Assembly (NCBI GenBank): GCA_963702925.1
Contig: OY969771.1
Location: 3,844,001 to 3,908,000, forward strand
Length of the DNA: 64,000 nucleotides
Origin: CAIKMD01 sp963702925
Lineage (GTDB): Bacteria > Pseudomonadota > Alphaproteobacteria > ATCC43930 > CGMCC-115725
Direction of reading: 5' to 3'
How positions within the stretch are numbered: position 1 is the first letter of the stretch; each line of letters opens with the position of its first letter. A program made the position numbers and the translations under genes. This document shows, in pieces, positions 7,803-16,710 of the stretch. The notes beneath the pieces are model-generated. The model saw only the letters and a list, made by a program, of their open reading frames with translations, ran no database searches and was not told the origin of the DNA.

Positions 7803-8225
7803 ATGTCGGATTTCGTCGCGACGCATCGCATCACGCACGAGGCGAGCCTCAAAATGCTCCAGGCCGGGGTCGCCAAGGCGACCGAGCTCGGCGCCAAGGT
7901 CAGCCTCGCCGTGGTCGATGCCAGCGGGCAGCTGATCGGTTTTCTCATGATGGACGGGGCGCGGTTCTTTTCCGGCCGCACCACGATCAAGAAAGCGCTG
8001 ACCTCCGCTTCGCAACGCCTGCCCAGCGGCTATGAGCGCGAAGAGCGCGTGGTGTCGATGCAGATCCGCATGGATGGCGATTTCACCAATGTGCCGGGCG
8101 GCTTCCCGATCGTGGTCGACGGCCAGGTGATCGGCGCGGTCGCCGCGGGCGGCGCCAAGATCGAGGAAGACGTGCTCGTTGCCAAAGCCGCACTGGCCGC
8201 GATCGACGCCGCTGCGGCACGATGA
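7803..8225 (+). CDS. GlcG/HbpS-family heme-binding-like protein
   Basis: A 140-residue single-domain protein of the GlcG/HbpS (PF03928) family. The pattern of a long N-terminal helix, AKVSLAVVDASGQLIGF (about 38-54) and GGFPIVVDGQVIGAVAAGG (about 100-118) is characteristic. Known members bind heme or cobalamin or act as small helper subunits. Substrates of most are unknown. ATG 7803 follows GGGGAGGTGG at 7791-7800, a strong ribosome-binding site, so it is preferred to the ATG at 7776. No signal peptide. It stands alone after the IS30 element. Confidence 0.8.
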   Translation: MSDFVATHRITHEASLKMLQAGVAKATELGAKVSLAVVDASGQLIGFLMMDGARFFSGRTTIKKALTSASQRLPSGYEREERVVSMQIRMDGDFTNVPGGFPIVVDGQVIGAVAAGGAKIEEDVLVAKAALAAIDAAAAR

Positions 8226-8272
8226 GCGGCGCGCGCACGCGACATTGCACGCAGACCGCGGCGGCCTAGGCG

Positions 8273-8686
8273 ATGCGCACCCTGCTCGCCCTTCTGATCG
8301 CGCCGCTGGTGCCGTTTGCGTTCGTCACGGTCTTCGCCGGGATTTACGACGCGCTGGTTTATCTCGCGATCTTCGGCTACCCGGCGATCTTGCTGTGCGG
8401 CGTGCCGGTGCATGTCTTGTTGCTGAAGCTGCATCGCACCTCTTGGCTGGCCTATATCGCCGCCGGCTTCACCGCCGCTTTGCTGGCCGAGCTGGTCTAT
8501 TTCATGCTGGTCAGCGCCGCAGCCAACCCGGCGCGGGATTTCGCCGCCTTCATCACGACCCTGCAAGACGGGTTCGATTTCGTCGCCGTCGGCTTTGTCG
8601 GCGTGCCGATCGGGCTGTGCGGCGCGTTGGCCGCGCTCACTTTCTGGCTCATCGTGCGGCCCGACCACGCAAGCGCGGCGCGCTAG
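8273..8686 (+). CDS. small integral membrane protein, unknown function
   Basis: A 137-residue protein with four hydrophobic segments at about 3-23, 27-48, 58-82 and 103-128. Residues with charge are few and lie in short loops. I do not recognise the family. It begins about 50 bases after the GlcG-like gene and ends 22 bases before an SGNH hydrolase, so the three may be one transcript. The first segment could also be read as a signal anchor. Confidence 0.65.
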   Translation: MRTLLALLIAPLVPFAFVTVFAGIYDALVYLAIFGYPAILLCGVPVHVLLLKLHRTSWLAYIAAGFTAALLAELVYFMLVSAAANPARDFAAFITTLQDGFDFVAVGFVGVPIGLCGALAALTFWLIVRPDHASAAR

Positions 8687-8708
8687 ATTTGGCCCGGCGT
8701 TTGCCGCG

Positions 8709-9311
8709 ATGAGAATCTGTTTCATCGGCGATAGCTTTGTAAACGGCACCGGCGACGATGATTGTCTCGGTTGGGTCGGCCGGATTTGTTCCGAAGCGCG
8801 ACAGCACGGAAAAGACATCACCGCCTATAATCTCGGCATTCGCCGCGATACCAGCGCTGACATCGCCGCGCGTTGGCAAAGGGAAGCGCGGGCGCGGCTG
8901 CTTGCCGAGCATGACGGCAGGCTGGTCTTCTCCTTCGGCGTCAATGACTGCATGTTCGAGCCTCCGGGTCAATTGCGCGTCGAGGCGGAGCGTTCGGCGG
9001 TCCTGGCGCGCACGATTCTTGGCGATGCCAAAGCATGGCTCCCGGCGCTGATGATCGGGCCGCCGCCGACCGCCGATCAGGAGATGAATGAGCGCGTTGC
9101 ACGCCTGTCCGCGCGCTTCGAAGCGGTCTGCGCGGAGCTGGGCGTGCCGTTCCTATCGTGCTTCGAGGTGCTGTCGGCGTCAGGCGTGTGGACGCGCGAA
9201 GCACAGGAAGGCGACGGCGCGCATCCCAATCGCGGCGGATACGCGATCCTTGCGAGGCTCATTTCGGAATGGCCGGCGTGGTGCGCCTGGGTCGGCGAAG
9301 CCGATTGTTGA
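8709..9311 (+). CDS. SGNH/GDSL-family hydrolase
   Basis: A 200-residue esterase/lipase-type hydrolase. Block I is FIGDSF with nucleophile Ser9, block III has Asn79 in FGVND, and block V has Asp169 and His172 in DGAHPN, so all catalytic positions are present. No signal peptide, so it acts in the cytoplasm. ATG 8709 gives the usual compact family length. In-frame starts upstream fall within the preceding membrane-protein gene. Substrate is not predictable. Such proteins deacylate small esters or thioesters. Confidence 0.85.
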   Translation: MRICFIGDSFVNGTGDDDCLGWVGRICSEARQHGKDITAYNLGIRRDTSADIAARWQREARARLLAEHDGRLVFSFGVNDCMFEPPGQLRVEAERSAVLARTILGDAKAWLPALMIGPPPTADQEMNERVARLSARFEAVCAELGVPFLSCFEVLSASGVWTREAQEGDGAHPNRGGYAILARLISEWPAWCAWVGEADC

Positions 9312-9328
9312 AGCTGCCCGCGCGCCGC

Positions 9329-9715
9329 TCAGTTCGGCGTGACGGCGTTCTTCTTTGCCTTGGTTGCCTTGAAGGCGGTTTGATCGGCGACGGTTTTTGC
9401 CTTGGCCTGTTGCAGCGCCGCGCGGTCTTGCGCGGTCTTGGCCTTGGCCGCGGTAAGCGCGCTTTGGCAATCGGCCTTCGCCGCGCCCGACAGAATCCTG
9501 CAGCGCGCCGCCTGTTCCTCTTGCGCCGCTTCGTCGGCGCGCACGATCTGATGCTGTTGCTTGCGGTTTTGCACGTCGGCCGTGACCGTGTCATGCGCCT
9601 CTTTTTGCGCTTGTTTGTCCGCGCCAAGCGGCGGGGCCGGCAGGGGCGGATCGGCCAAGGCCGGAAGCGGAATCAGGGCGGCGATCAAAAACATGCCCGG
9701 CAGGATGCGATGCAT
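9329..9715 (-). CDS. secreted Ala/Lys/Gln-rich coiled-coil protein
   Basis: A 128-residue protein with a Sec signal peptide (MHRILPGMFLIAALIPLPALA, cleaved before DPP). The mature part is a single charged, Ala/Gln/Lys-rich stretch (about 30-125) that should form a helix or coiled coil, with two Cys (in ARCRIL and KADCQS) that could form a disulfide. I do not know a family. It is convergent with the SGNH hydrolase. Upstream at 9748-9767 lie an inverted repeat and a CtrA-like half-site that may control it. Confidence 0.6.
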   Translation of the reverse strand: MHRILPGMFLIAALIPLPALADPPLPAPPLGADKQAQKEAHDTVTADVQNRKQQHQIVRADEAAQEEQAARCRILSGAAKADCQSALTAAKAKTAQDRAALQQAKAKTVADQTAFKATKAKKNAVTPN

Positions 9716-9747
9716 GGGGAATCTTTCGCGTTCGATGCAGCGAGGAT

Positions 9748-9767
9748 AATTTCGCGAGCGAAATTAA
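9748..9767. promoter_or_regulatory. inverted repeat with CtrA-like half-site
   Basis: TAATTTCGC GA GCGAAATTA has two perfect 9-bp arms. It is directly followed by TTAACCAT (overlapping at 9765-9772), which matches the half-site of the alphaproteobacterial cell-cycle regulator CtrA. The site is 33-57 bases upstream of the secreted coiled-coil gene. Function is inferred from symmetry and position only. Confidence 0.35.
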
Positions 9768-9945
9768 CCATAAACGGTTTCAGCCGCGTGACGCTTGCAT
9801 GACGCGAACGAGAAGCGGACAATGCGAGTCACAACTTTATCACGGTACATCACGGCGGAATTGCCGCCATCGTAACGAGTCGCAGCATGGCTGCCGCTCC
9901 GCGCAGCCGCCGTGCCGAGACCAAACAATCGAACCGGTTGACGGG

Positions 9946-10275
9946 ATGAAAACACTCGAGGAACTGGATCAAGACGTCTCGGCGTTGGCCGAGATATTGA
10001 TCGCGCGTTTCGGCGTGCGCGCGCCTTCCTATGCCGTCTTGCAGGCCTTGAAGGCGCGTTGCCGCGGTCAGCAGCGGACCATGGAAATTTGGCATCGCAT
10101 CGCCGATGCGATCCCGAATATCTTGCGTACCGATCCGAACTGGGCAACGCCCGCGAAGCGGCCCGACAGCCCGTTCACGGTGAGCCGCGCGCCGCCGCCG
10201 CCGCATTGGGAACGCTATCGCGGCGAAGCCAAACCGCAGGAACCCGCGCGCGAAAAACGCGGCGAACTGGTTTAG
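9946..10275 (+). CDS. hypothetical protein, 109 residues
   Basis: A small soluble protein. The first two thirds are helical and mention-worthy only for a basic segment (LKARCRGQQRTMEIWHRIAD). The C-terminal part is Pro-rich (RAPPPPHWERY) and ends charged. ATG 9946 is chosen as the first good start. An open frame from 9799 exists but its composition does not look coding. I do not recognise a family. It is convergent with the binding-protein gene ending at 10292. Confidence 0.5.
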   Translation: MKTLEELDQDVSALAEILIARFGVRAPSYAVLQALKARCRGQQRTMEIWHRIADAIPNILRTDPNWATPAKRPDSPFTVSRAPPPPHWERYRGEAKPQEPAREKRGELV

Positions 10276-10291
10276 ATCGCTCGCCGGGGCG

Positions 10292-11473
10292 TTACTTCTT
10301 GAGCGGAGCGCCGCCGATCTCGCTTACCCATTGCCAGCGCGGTCCGTCCGGACTTTTCGGGTCGTAACGCACCAGCGCCGAGGTGTTGTGGCTGAGGCCG
10401 CGCTCGGGGAATTTTGTGAAATCGTAAAGCCCGTTGATTCCGGCGAAATCCTTCAACGACAGAATCCATTGGCGCAGCTGCGCGGCGGTTGCGTCGGGGC
10501 CGAGCGCGCGCAAGCCGGCGACGGTGATCAACGCCGCGTCCCAGGTGTCGGCGGTATTGTTGTCGGCCTTCAAGCCGCGCTTGGCCAGGATTGCGTACAT
10601 CTCGTGCTGCACCTTCTCGACCCGCGGATCGAGGGTGAGCAAGCCGTCATGCGGCGGGAACAATGCCGAGGAGAGCACCAGGCCTTTGGGCAGGAAGCTT
10701 TCATATTGTGCCATCTGCTGGAACACCTGATTGCCGCCGGTCGGCGCCACCGGCACGTCGAAGCCTCCCTGGATCATGCCTTTGAACACGGTTGCGGCGG
10801 GCGAGCCGGTGGTCCAGGCGATGAGCGCTTGGGCGCCCGCCGATTTGATGCGCTCGATCTGCGCCGCGACGGTGAGGTCGGCGGGATTGAAATGCTCATA
10901 GGCGACGATCGTCATCGTCGCGTTCTCCGGCAGCTTGATGTCGGCGTCGATCGCTTTGTCGGCGTCCTGGCCGGTGACGTCGGTGCTGTTGAGCACGCCG
11001 ATCTTGGTGATGCCGCTCATCCGGAAATAGCGCAGCACGGCGCCGACGCCGTCGTAAGTGTCGGGGCCCGAGGCGAAAGCGTAGCTGTCGGGCTTAGGGT
11101 GGAGCGCCGGCGAGTTGCACCAGGTGACTGGCCCGTCCGTCAACAGCGGCACCACCGCGGCGCAATTGGCAACCGGCCCGGTGACCATCAGCGCGGCAGG
11201 ATGCGAGGCCAATACCTCGGTCGCAAGCTGCACCGAGATTTGCGGCTGGCTTTGATTGTCGCCATAGACGAAATGCAGCGGCCTTCCGCCAATGCCGCCG
11301 GTCTCGTTCACCCATTCCTCGAAGGCGTCGAAATTGAGCTTCATATATTGGCCGACGAAAGCGCTCGGGCCGGTGATGGTCGCGATCACATGGATCTCGT
11401 AAGGCTCGGCGGCGCGCGCGGGCGCGGCGGCAAAAGCGAGCGCGGCAAAAGCGGCCATCAGGCCGCAACGCAT
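10292..11473 (-). CDS. ABC-type Leu/Ile/Val-like periplasmic binding protein (orphan)
   Basis: A 393-residue secreted binding protein of the type-1 fold (Peripla_BP_6). The start at 11473 gives a signal peptide (MRCGLMAAFAALAFAAAPARA). The mature part begins EIHVIATITGPSAFVG and shows GGIGGRPLHFVYGDNQ and later LNSTDVTGQD, typical of branched-chain amino acid or amide binding proteins. No permease or ATPase gene is next to it, so it is an orphan that may use a transporter encoded elsewhere, or serve as a sensor. It is divergent from the gene at 11673. Confidence 0.85.
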   Translation of the reverse strand: MRCGLMAAFAALAFAAAPARAAEPYEIHVIATITGPSAFVGQYMKLNFDAFEEWVNETGGIGGRPLHFVYGDNQSQPQISVQLATEVLASHPAALMVTGPVANCAAVVPLLTDGPVTWCNSPALHPKPDSYAFASGPDTYDGVGAVLRYFRMSGITKIGVLNSTDVTGQDADKAIDADIKLPENATMTIVAYEHFNPADLTVAAQIERIKSAGAQALIAWTTGSPAATVFKGMIQGGFDVPVAPTGGNQVFQQMAQYESFLPKGLVLSSALFPPHDGLLTLDPRVEKVQHEMYAILAKRGLKADNNTADTWDAALITVAGLRALGPDATAAQLRQWILSLKDFAGINGLYDFTKFPERGLSHNTSALVRYDPKSPDGPRWQWVSEIGGAPLKK

Positions 11474-11672
11474 ATGGGCCACTGGCTTCCTCCCGTCTGA
11501 CGGCGTCTCTTTGGACGCCACTTTACGTTGAGCCTATGCGAGGTCCGGAAAACTGTCGAGGCGCTTTGCCGATGGCCCGATGGGCGGCCGGCTTGCGATT
11601 TATGTTCCCTTTTTGTTCCTAATAGGCTAGGGTCGTTTTCGGACGGTAAGCGGCCAGCTGCGAGAGGATGAA

Positions 11673-12035
11673 ATGATGCAAGCGAATGAGACGCTTCGAG
11701 CGCAAGGAGATCGGGGCATGACCGCCTTCGACACGGTCGACGCGTATTTGCATGCGAGTTTCGGCACGCGGCTCGAAGACGTGCTGTGCGATGGCTGCAT
11801 CATGGGCCGCCCCGCTATCGGCGTCGCCGAGGTGGCGAAGGTGATGCCGCGCTTGATACGCGCCGAAAGAGAGGACGATGGCGGCGAGTACCGCACCTAT
11901 GAAGGCGTGCTGGTTCTCGACGGGCTGTGGTACCGCTTCGGCTGCCACATCTTCGTCGATGCCGGCGGCCTTTGCTTCCTTGCCGATCTCAGCGGCTTCG
12001 AAGCGGTGGAATGGAAAGTCCGCCTCGCGGTTTAG
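11673..12035 (+). CDS. hypothetical protein, 120 residues
   Basis: A small cytoplasmic protein with no membrane segment. It has two Cys in LCDGCIMG (about 39-46) and an aromatic-rich second half (YRTYEGVLVLDGLWYRFGC). The composition suggests a compact alpha/beta domain, but I recognise no family. GAGAGGATG just upstream of the ATG gives an acceptable ribosome-binding site. It is convergent with the PAS protein ending at 12051. Confidence 0.55.
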   Translation: MMQANETLRAQGDRGMTAFDTVDAYLHASFGTRLEDVLCDGCIMGRPAIGVAEVAKVMPRLIRAEREDDGGEYRTYEGVLVLDGLWYRFGCHIFVDAGGLCFLADLSGFEAVEWKVRLAV

Positions 12036-12050
12036 CGGAAGCCCGCGTTG

Positions 12051-12581
12051 CTAACGCAACACCTCGCAGCTTGCATTGTCGAAGTCGAAATCGCCGACAT
12101 GATCGATCCATTGCCCGCCCCAATGGCCGACTTGGCCGATCGGGAAGCGGAAGCTCATCGCGGTCAGCACTTGATTGACCGCCGCGCCGTCATCGGACAA
12201 GGGCATCACCACGCGGTTGCAGATGAAATCGACATCCTTGCGCGACACGTAACGATTGCAAACGAGGATCGGCCGCTGCTCGCGGCACAGAATGCGGTAA
12301 TTGTTCTCGACGAAGCTCAGCCGCGCTCCGGAATAGACCTCGTCGAAATATTTGCCGGTAAGCTCCGCGCCATAGGCTGAGACGATCGCGGTGCCGACGA
12401 GGCGGTAGCGTACCCGCGTGCCGCCCTCGACCAGCTCGGTAATCTGTAGATAAGGCAATAGCTTGGCGATCTCGCTCGGGTCGATGTCGCGCCGCTGCGG
12501 CATCGCGCGCTCACCGCGTTTCGCCTCCCAATAATCATAGGCGGGGGCCAGGACCGAATCCTTGCGGAAATCATAGAGCAT
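12051..12581 (-). CDS. PAS-domain protein (PAS_5 type)
   Basis: A 176-residue single-domain protein of the PAS_5 (PF07310) kind common in alphaproteobacteria. Diagnostic stretches are LAPAYDYWEAKRG near the N-terminus, LLPYLQITELV (about 40-50) and RVRYRLVGTAIVSAYGAELTG with TGKYFDEVY. Such proteins have no output domain and are thought to sense or bind small ligands. ATG 12581 has GAGG nine bases upstream. ATG 12617 would add twelve residues. No partner gene is evident. Confidence 0.75.
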   Translation of the reverse strand: MLYDFRKDSVLAPAYDYWEAKRGERAMPQRRDIDPSEIAKLLPYLQITELVEGGTRVRYRLVGTAIVSAYGAELTGKYFDEVYSGARLSFVENNYRILCREQRPILVCNRYVSRKDVDFICNRVVMPLSDDGAAVNQVLTAMSFRFPIGQVGHWGGQWIDHVGDFDFDNASCEVLR

Positions 12582-12805
12582 GGCGCGCTGCCTCACATGC
12601 ATGGCGCGCCCCGGCAAGCGATCGCGTCACCACCCGACAGATCCACCGCACCGCCGACCTTGCGCATCTTCACTCCCTTGATACGCGAAGCGACTGCTCT
12701 TTCTTCGAGAGTATGGCATATATAACTTCAACCCTGACGATCTATTTGCAAAATGCAGTTCCGAGCCCTATCGAGACACGCCGAGCGGTGCCGACCCGCC
12801 CGACA

Positions 12806-13276
12806 TCACCCGGTTTGCGCCCCGCCGTCTTCCGTCGCGGTCTCCGGCACGCTGGGCGGAGCGCCGGCGCGGTTCTCGCCATCACGCCGCGGCAGAAGCT
12901 GTTCGACGAGCGCGCGCAGCGCGTCGGGATCGCATGGCTTGCGCAAGGCGGCGACCGCACCCAGATGCTTGGCGCATTGGAGATAGAAATCCTTTTCGAT
13001 CGGCCGCCCGCCGCTCAAGGTCAGCACGCTGGTTTTCGGGAAGTGACGGCGCATGATGCGCATCAGCTCGAACCCGTCCATGTCCGGCATGAAGATCTCG
13101 GTGATGACGAGCTCGATCGGCTCGCGCCGCATAAAATCGAGCGCGTAGCGCGCGCTCGCGAAGCCAGCGCTTTTATGGCCGGCGCGTGCGAGCAAGGTCG
13201 TTACGAACTGAAGATGATCGCGATTGTCGTCGATCACGACAATGCGTGCCGGTCCTGTATTTTTCATGCCGCCCAT
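12806..13276 (-). CDS. single-domain response regulator with Glu at the phospho-acceptor site
   Basis: A 156-residue CheY-like receiver. The N-terminal acidic pair is in VVIDDNRDH, and the conserved Lys is in ALRKPCDPD. At the position of the phospho-accepting Asp the sequence reads LVITEIFMPDMDG. The codon is GAG, so Glu replaces Asp. Glu cannot take phosphate in the usual way and often mimics the active state. The C-terminal 30 residues are an unstructured tail. ATG 13276 has AAGGA eight bases upstream. It is divergent from the large hybrid kinase at 13570. Confidence 0.8.
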   Translation of the reverse strand: MGGMKNTGPARIVVIDDNRDHLQFVTTLLARAGHKSAGFASARYALDFMRREPIELVITEIFMPDMDGFELMRIMRRHFPKTSVLTLSGGRPIEKDFYLQCAKHLGAVAALRKPCDPDALRALVEQLLPRRDGENRAGAPPSVPETATEDGGAQTG

Positions 13277-13504
13277 ATCTGCCGTCCTTGCCGGGAAGCT
13301 AAGCGGCCGGGCGCGCAAAGCGAAACGCGCATCCGTATGTGGCCGGCGGTTAACCGCATAGCTTCGGTATCGGTCCACCCCATACCTTGCGATGGTGCAC
13401 TCCATACTGAAGGGCGGTCCCAAGATGCTGCTTTTGCTTTATGCTCGGCCTTGGTGGTGGGCCGCCTCGCGGCGCCCTTCTTGGGTCGCCGCCGCCGATC
13501 GCAA

Positions 13505-13566
13505 TTGCGCCCAACAGAATTACGCCTAATAGAATCGCGCCCGACGGAATTGCGCCCAGCGGAAAT
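13505..13566. repeat. four imperfect 15-bp tandem repeats upstream of the hybrid kinase
   Basis: Four head-to-tail units start AATTGCGCCCAACAG, AATTACGCCTAATAG, AATCGCGCCCGACGG and AATTGCGCCCAGCGG, and then AAATGCAATG enters the kinase start at 13570. The unit keeps AAT-N-GCCC. The array lies in the shared promoter region of the receiver gene and the kinase, where it could be a set of binding sites, or a relic of coding repeats from an upstream in-frame start at 13441. Confidence 0.55.
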
Positions 13567-13569
13567 GCA

Positions 13570-16500
13570 ATGGACAACTCGTCTTTAACATTGCTCGTGG
13601 AATACGCGAAGAGCGCGTCGCTTTTGGCGGTCGGCCTGCTGATCTACGCGCAGCTGAAGCCTTTGTTGCTGCGCTATCCCAGCTGGCTGCGTCAGATCCT
13701 CGAGGGGGCCATCTTCAGCGTGCTGATCGCGGTGACCATGGCGGCGCCAGTCATGCTGCAAGGCGGGGTGCGCCTCGATCTCCGCACCACCTTGGTTTGT
13801 CTTGCGGTGGTTTTCGGCGGTCCGCTCTGCGGCTTGGTCACGGTCGTGGTGGCTATTGCGCTGCGCGAGCTTGCAGGCGGCGCTACCGCGCTGGCTGGCG
13901 TGATGATGGTGATCTTTCCCTATTTCTTCAGCCTCGCCTATCTGCGTTGGATCGAAGGGCGCGGGTTCAAGATCGGCTATCGCGACATGGTGCTGTTGGG
14001 CATCGGAATCGATATCTGCCGCGTGATCGTCTGGTTTCTGTTCCTCGGCTACGATTTCACCTTGCGCACCATGGATGCCACCTGGTTCGCCCTCGTGTTC
14101 CTGGTGCCATGCAGCGTCGTGCTGTTGGGTTGGGTCGTGCTGCTGGTCGAGGAGCGCCGTTCCCTCGCGCAAACCGTGGCCGACAGCGAAGCGCGTTTCC
14201 GCAGTGTGCTCGATCAGCTCCCCGAGGCTTTCACCCTGGTGGATCGCGAGGACCGTTTCACCTATGTCAACCGCGCATGGGAGGCGGTGACCGGGATCAG
14301 CGCGGCGCGCGCCAAAGGCAAGACGCGCCGCGAGATTTGGCAGGCGATCGGCAGCCGTCGCGTGCCTTTTGCGAACATCGAGCAGGTGCGCGACACAGCG
14401 CAAGCGATCAGGACCGACCCGGTTCTGGTCGAAGCGGAAGGCGGACCGCGCTGGGTAGTCGGCACGCAGTTTCCGGTGCGCAATGCCAAGGGCGAGGTGC
14501 AGGAAATCGGCACCACTGGCAACGAGGTCACCGAGCTCGTCGAGACGCGCGAGGATTTGGCGCGGCGCGAGGAAATCGCGCTGCGTCACAAGAACGCGCT
14601 GCTCGATGCGGTGCAAGCCAGCCGAACCCTCGACCGGCCTTTGGACGAGGCGATTCAGGCGCTGACCGAAATCGCCGGCGAGACCTTGCAGGTCGAGCGC
14701 AGCACGGTCTACCGCGCCGATTTCGACGCGCGCTGCATCGAGCGGGTCGATTTATGGGAGCGCTCGACGCGCCAGCATTTGCCGCGCGAAATCTCGCCGC
14801 GCACCGCGATCTGGGAACACGCCGCCAATCTTCAGCGCGAGGGCGTGATCACGATCGAAGATGTCGCGGCAGCGCCCGCCCTTGCCGATCGGCTCGACTA
14901 TCTGCAGCGGCACGACACGCGCTCGCTGATGATCGCGCCGATTTTCATCGGCGGCCGCTTCTTCGGCGTGGTGGGCTTTGCCACGGTCGGCGTCTATCGC
15001 CGCTGGACCGCCGAGGACATGAATTTCGCGCGCTCCATCGCCGATCTCATCGCCCTGATGCTGGTGACGAACCGCCATCGCGAATCGCTGGCGGCGCTCG
15101 ATCTGATCGATGACGGCATCTATGTCGAAGGCGATGACGGCCGCATTCTTTATGCCAATCGCGCGGCGCTTAGAATGGCGGGCCGCGAGGAGCCGAACGG
15201 CGCGCAGCAGTTGTTGTTCGAAACGCCGCCGCTGATTTTTCCGCGTTTGCCGCGCGCCTTGGCGGACGACCACGACCGCCACGAGATCACGCTCGATCTC
15301 GGTGCCGGCCCGCGCGAGCTGCGCATCGACCGCAGCGCTCTGCCGCGCGGCGGCCTGATCGTGGTGGTTCACGACATCACAAGACGCCGCGCCGCGCAGC
15401 GCGAGCGTGAAGAGTTGGAGCAAAAGCTCATGCAAGCACACAAGCTCGAGGCGATCGGCGAAATGGCCGGCGGCATCGCGCATGATTTCAACAATCTGCT
15501 GGGCGCCGTGATCGGCTTCGCGCGCTTTCTCGAAGAAGACCTGCCGCGCGAATCCGACCAGTACCATTATGCGCGCCGCATCCTTGGCGCCTGCGAGCGC
15601 GGCAAGGCCGTGGTAACGCAGATCCTGTCTTTCGCGCGCGTGCGCAATGTCGAGCGCCAGGCGATCGATCTCCATGCCGTGATCGAGGCGTCGCACGACC
15701 TCTTGGTCGGGCTGGTCGGGCCGCTGACCGAGATTTCCTTCGCGATCGAGGATGCCACGATGCCGATCCTCGGCAATGAAGGACAGGTGACGCAGCTTTT
15801 GGTCAATCTTTGCACCAATGCCAATGACGCACTCGAGGGCGAGCCGGGACGAATTGCGGTGCAGGCGCGGCGTGTCGCACCCGGCGAAGCGGCGCAGGAA
15901 TCGGAGGAGATGCAGCTGTCGCTCTTCGGCGAGCCGCGCCGCCGCCGCCGCGTCTTCGGCGAGATCGATCCCAAAGCGAGCTATGCGCGCATCGAGGTGA
16001 TCGATACCGGCAAAGGCATCCCGGCGCAGGTGCTGCCGCGCATGTTCGAGCCGTTCTTTACCACCAAGCATCGCAAAGGCGGCACCGGCCTCGGCCTCGC
16101 CGTGGTGCAGTCGATCGTCAGCTTCTACGACGGCGCGCTCTTTATCGACAGCGAAGAAGGGGTGGGGACGACTTTCACGATCTACCTGCCCTTGACCGCG
16201 CTGCCGCTCGCGGCGGTGACCGACCGCGCGACCGGCGAGCCGAAACCCGCGGGCAGCGAGCGGGTGCTGATCGTCGACGACGACACCGACGTCGCCGACA
16301 TGCTGTCGATCGGCCTTGGCCGGCTCGGCTACGAGGTTGCGGCGGTCAACGATCCGCTCGAAGCCTTGTCCGCCTTCAGCGAAGACCCGGAGGGCTGGGA
16401 CGTCGCCGTTCTCGACCGGGTCATGCCCGAAATGGACGGGATCACCCTCGCCGGAAGGCTGCGCGCGTTGCGCTCGGGCCTGCCGGTGATCCTGTGCACC

Positions 16501-16626
16501 GGGCTCGATGACGGCACGATCGATCTCGCCGGCGGCGGCCCGCGCGGATTCGATGCATTCTTCACCAAGCCGGTCACGGCCGACGAAATCGCCGAGGTGA
16601 TCCGCCGCCTCTTCGACCGGCCATAA
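13570..16626 (+). CDS. hybrid sensor histidine kinase (5TM-PAS-GAF-HisKA-HATPase-REC)
   Basis: A 1018-residue inner-membrane kinase. Residues about 10-190 contain five or six membrane helices like the 5TMR-LYT input of LytS-type kinases. Then come a PAS domain (about 210-325, SEARFRSVLDQLPEAF), a GAF domain (about 350-500), a short PAS, HisKA with phospho-His638 in GGIAHDFNN, HATPase_c with the G box GTGLGL at about 838, and a C-terminal receiver with Asp949 (VLDRVMPEMDG). ATG 13570 directly follows the tandem repeats. A 43-residue longer start is possible. It lies between a receiver gene and a NarL-type regulator and probably signals to one or both. Confidence 0.9.
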   Translation: MDNSSLTLLVEYAKSASLLAVGLLIYAQLKPLLLRYPSWLRQILEGAIFSVLIAVTMAAPVMLQGGVRLDLRTTLVCLAVVFGGPLCGLVTVVVAIALRELAGGATALAGVMMVIFPYFFSLAYLRWIEGRGFKIGYRDMVLLGIGIDICRVIVWFLFLGYDFTLRTMDATWFALVFLVPCSVVLLGWVVLLVEERRSLAQTVADSEARFRSVLDQLPEAFTLVDREDRFTYVNRAWEAVTGISAARAKGKTRREIWQAIGSRRVPFANIEQVRDTAQAIRTDPVLVEAEGGPRWVVGTQFPVRNAKGEVQEIGTTGNEVTELVETREDLARREEIALRHKNALLDAVQASRTLDRPLDEAIQALTEIAGETLQVERSTVYRADFDARCIERVDLWERSTRQHLPREISPRTAIWEHAANLQREGVITIEDVAAAPALADRLDYLQRHDTRSLMIAPIFIGGRFFGVVGFATVGVYRRWTAEDMNFARSIADLIALMLVTNRHRESLAALDLIDDGIYVEGDDGRILYANRAALRMAGREEPNGAQQLLFETPPLIFPRLPRALADDHDRHEITLDLGAGPRELRIDRSALPRGGLIVVVHDITRRRAAQREREELEQKLMQAHKLEAIGEMAGGIAHDFNNLLGAVIGFARFLEEDLPRESDQYHYARRILGACERGKAVVTQILSFARVRNVERQAIDLHAVIEASHDLLVGLVGPLTEISFAIEDATMPILGNEGQVTQLLVNLCTNANDALEGEPGRIAVQARRVAPGEAAQESEEMQLSLFGEPRRRRRVFGEIDPKASYARIEVIDTGKGIPAQVLPRMFEPFFTTKHRKGGTGLGLAVVQSIVSFYDGALFIDSEEGVGTTFTIYLPLTALPLAAVTDRATGEPKPAGSERVLIVDDDTDVADMLSIGLGRLGYEVAAVNDPLEALSAFSEDPEGWDVAVLDRVMPEMDGITLAGRLRALRSGLPVILCTGLDDGTIDLAGGGPRGFDAFFTKPVTADEIAEVIRRLFDRP

Positions 16627-16653
16627 AAAAAAGCGCGCAGCGCGCGCCTTTCT
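16624..16653. terminator. possible transcription terminator after the kinase
   Basis: A run of eight A precedes GCGCGCAGCGCGCGC and then TTTCT. On the plus strand the hairpin stem is short and the T-tract weak. On the minus strand it would be a hairpin with eight T, but no minus gene lies just upstream of it. Confidence 0.35.
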
Positions 16654-16710
16654 GGCTTTGCCGCGCCGGGATGTGGCATCCTGGAGCGAAACGGGTCCGG
16701 GGAGGAACCG

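Noticed and set aside
16624..16653. strong terminator on the minus strand
   Set aside because: The T-rich direction faces no minus-strand gene, so I list it only as a weak terminator for the kinase gene.
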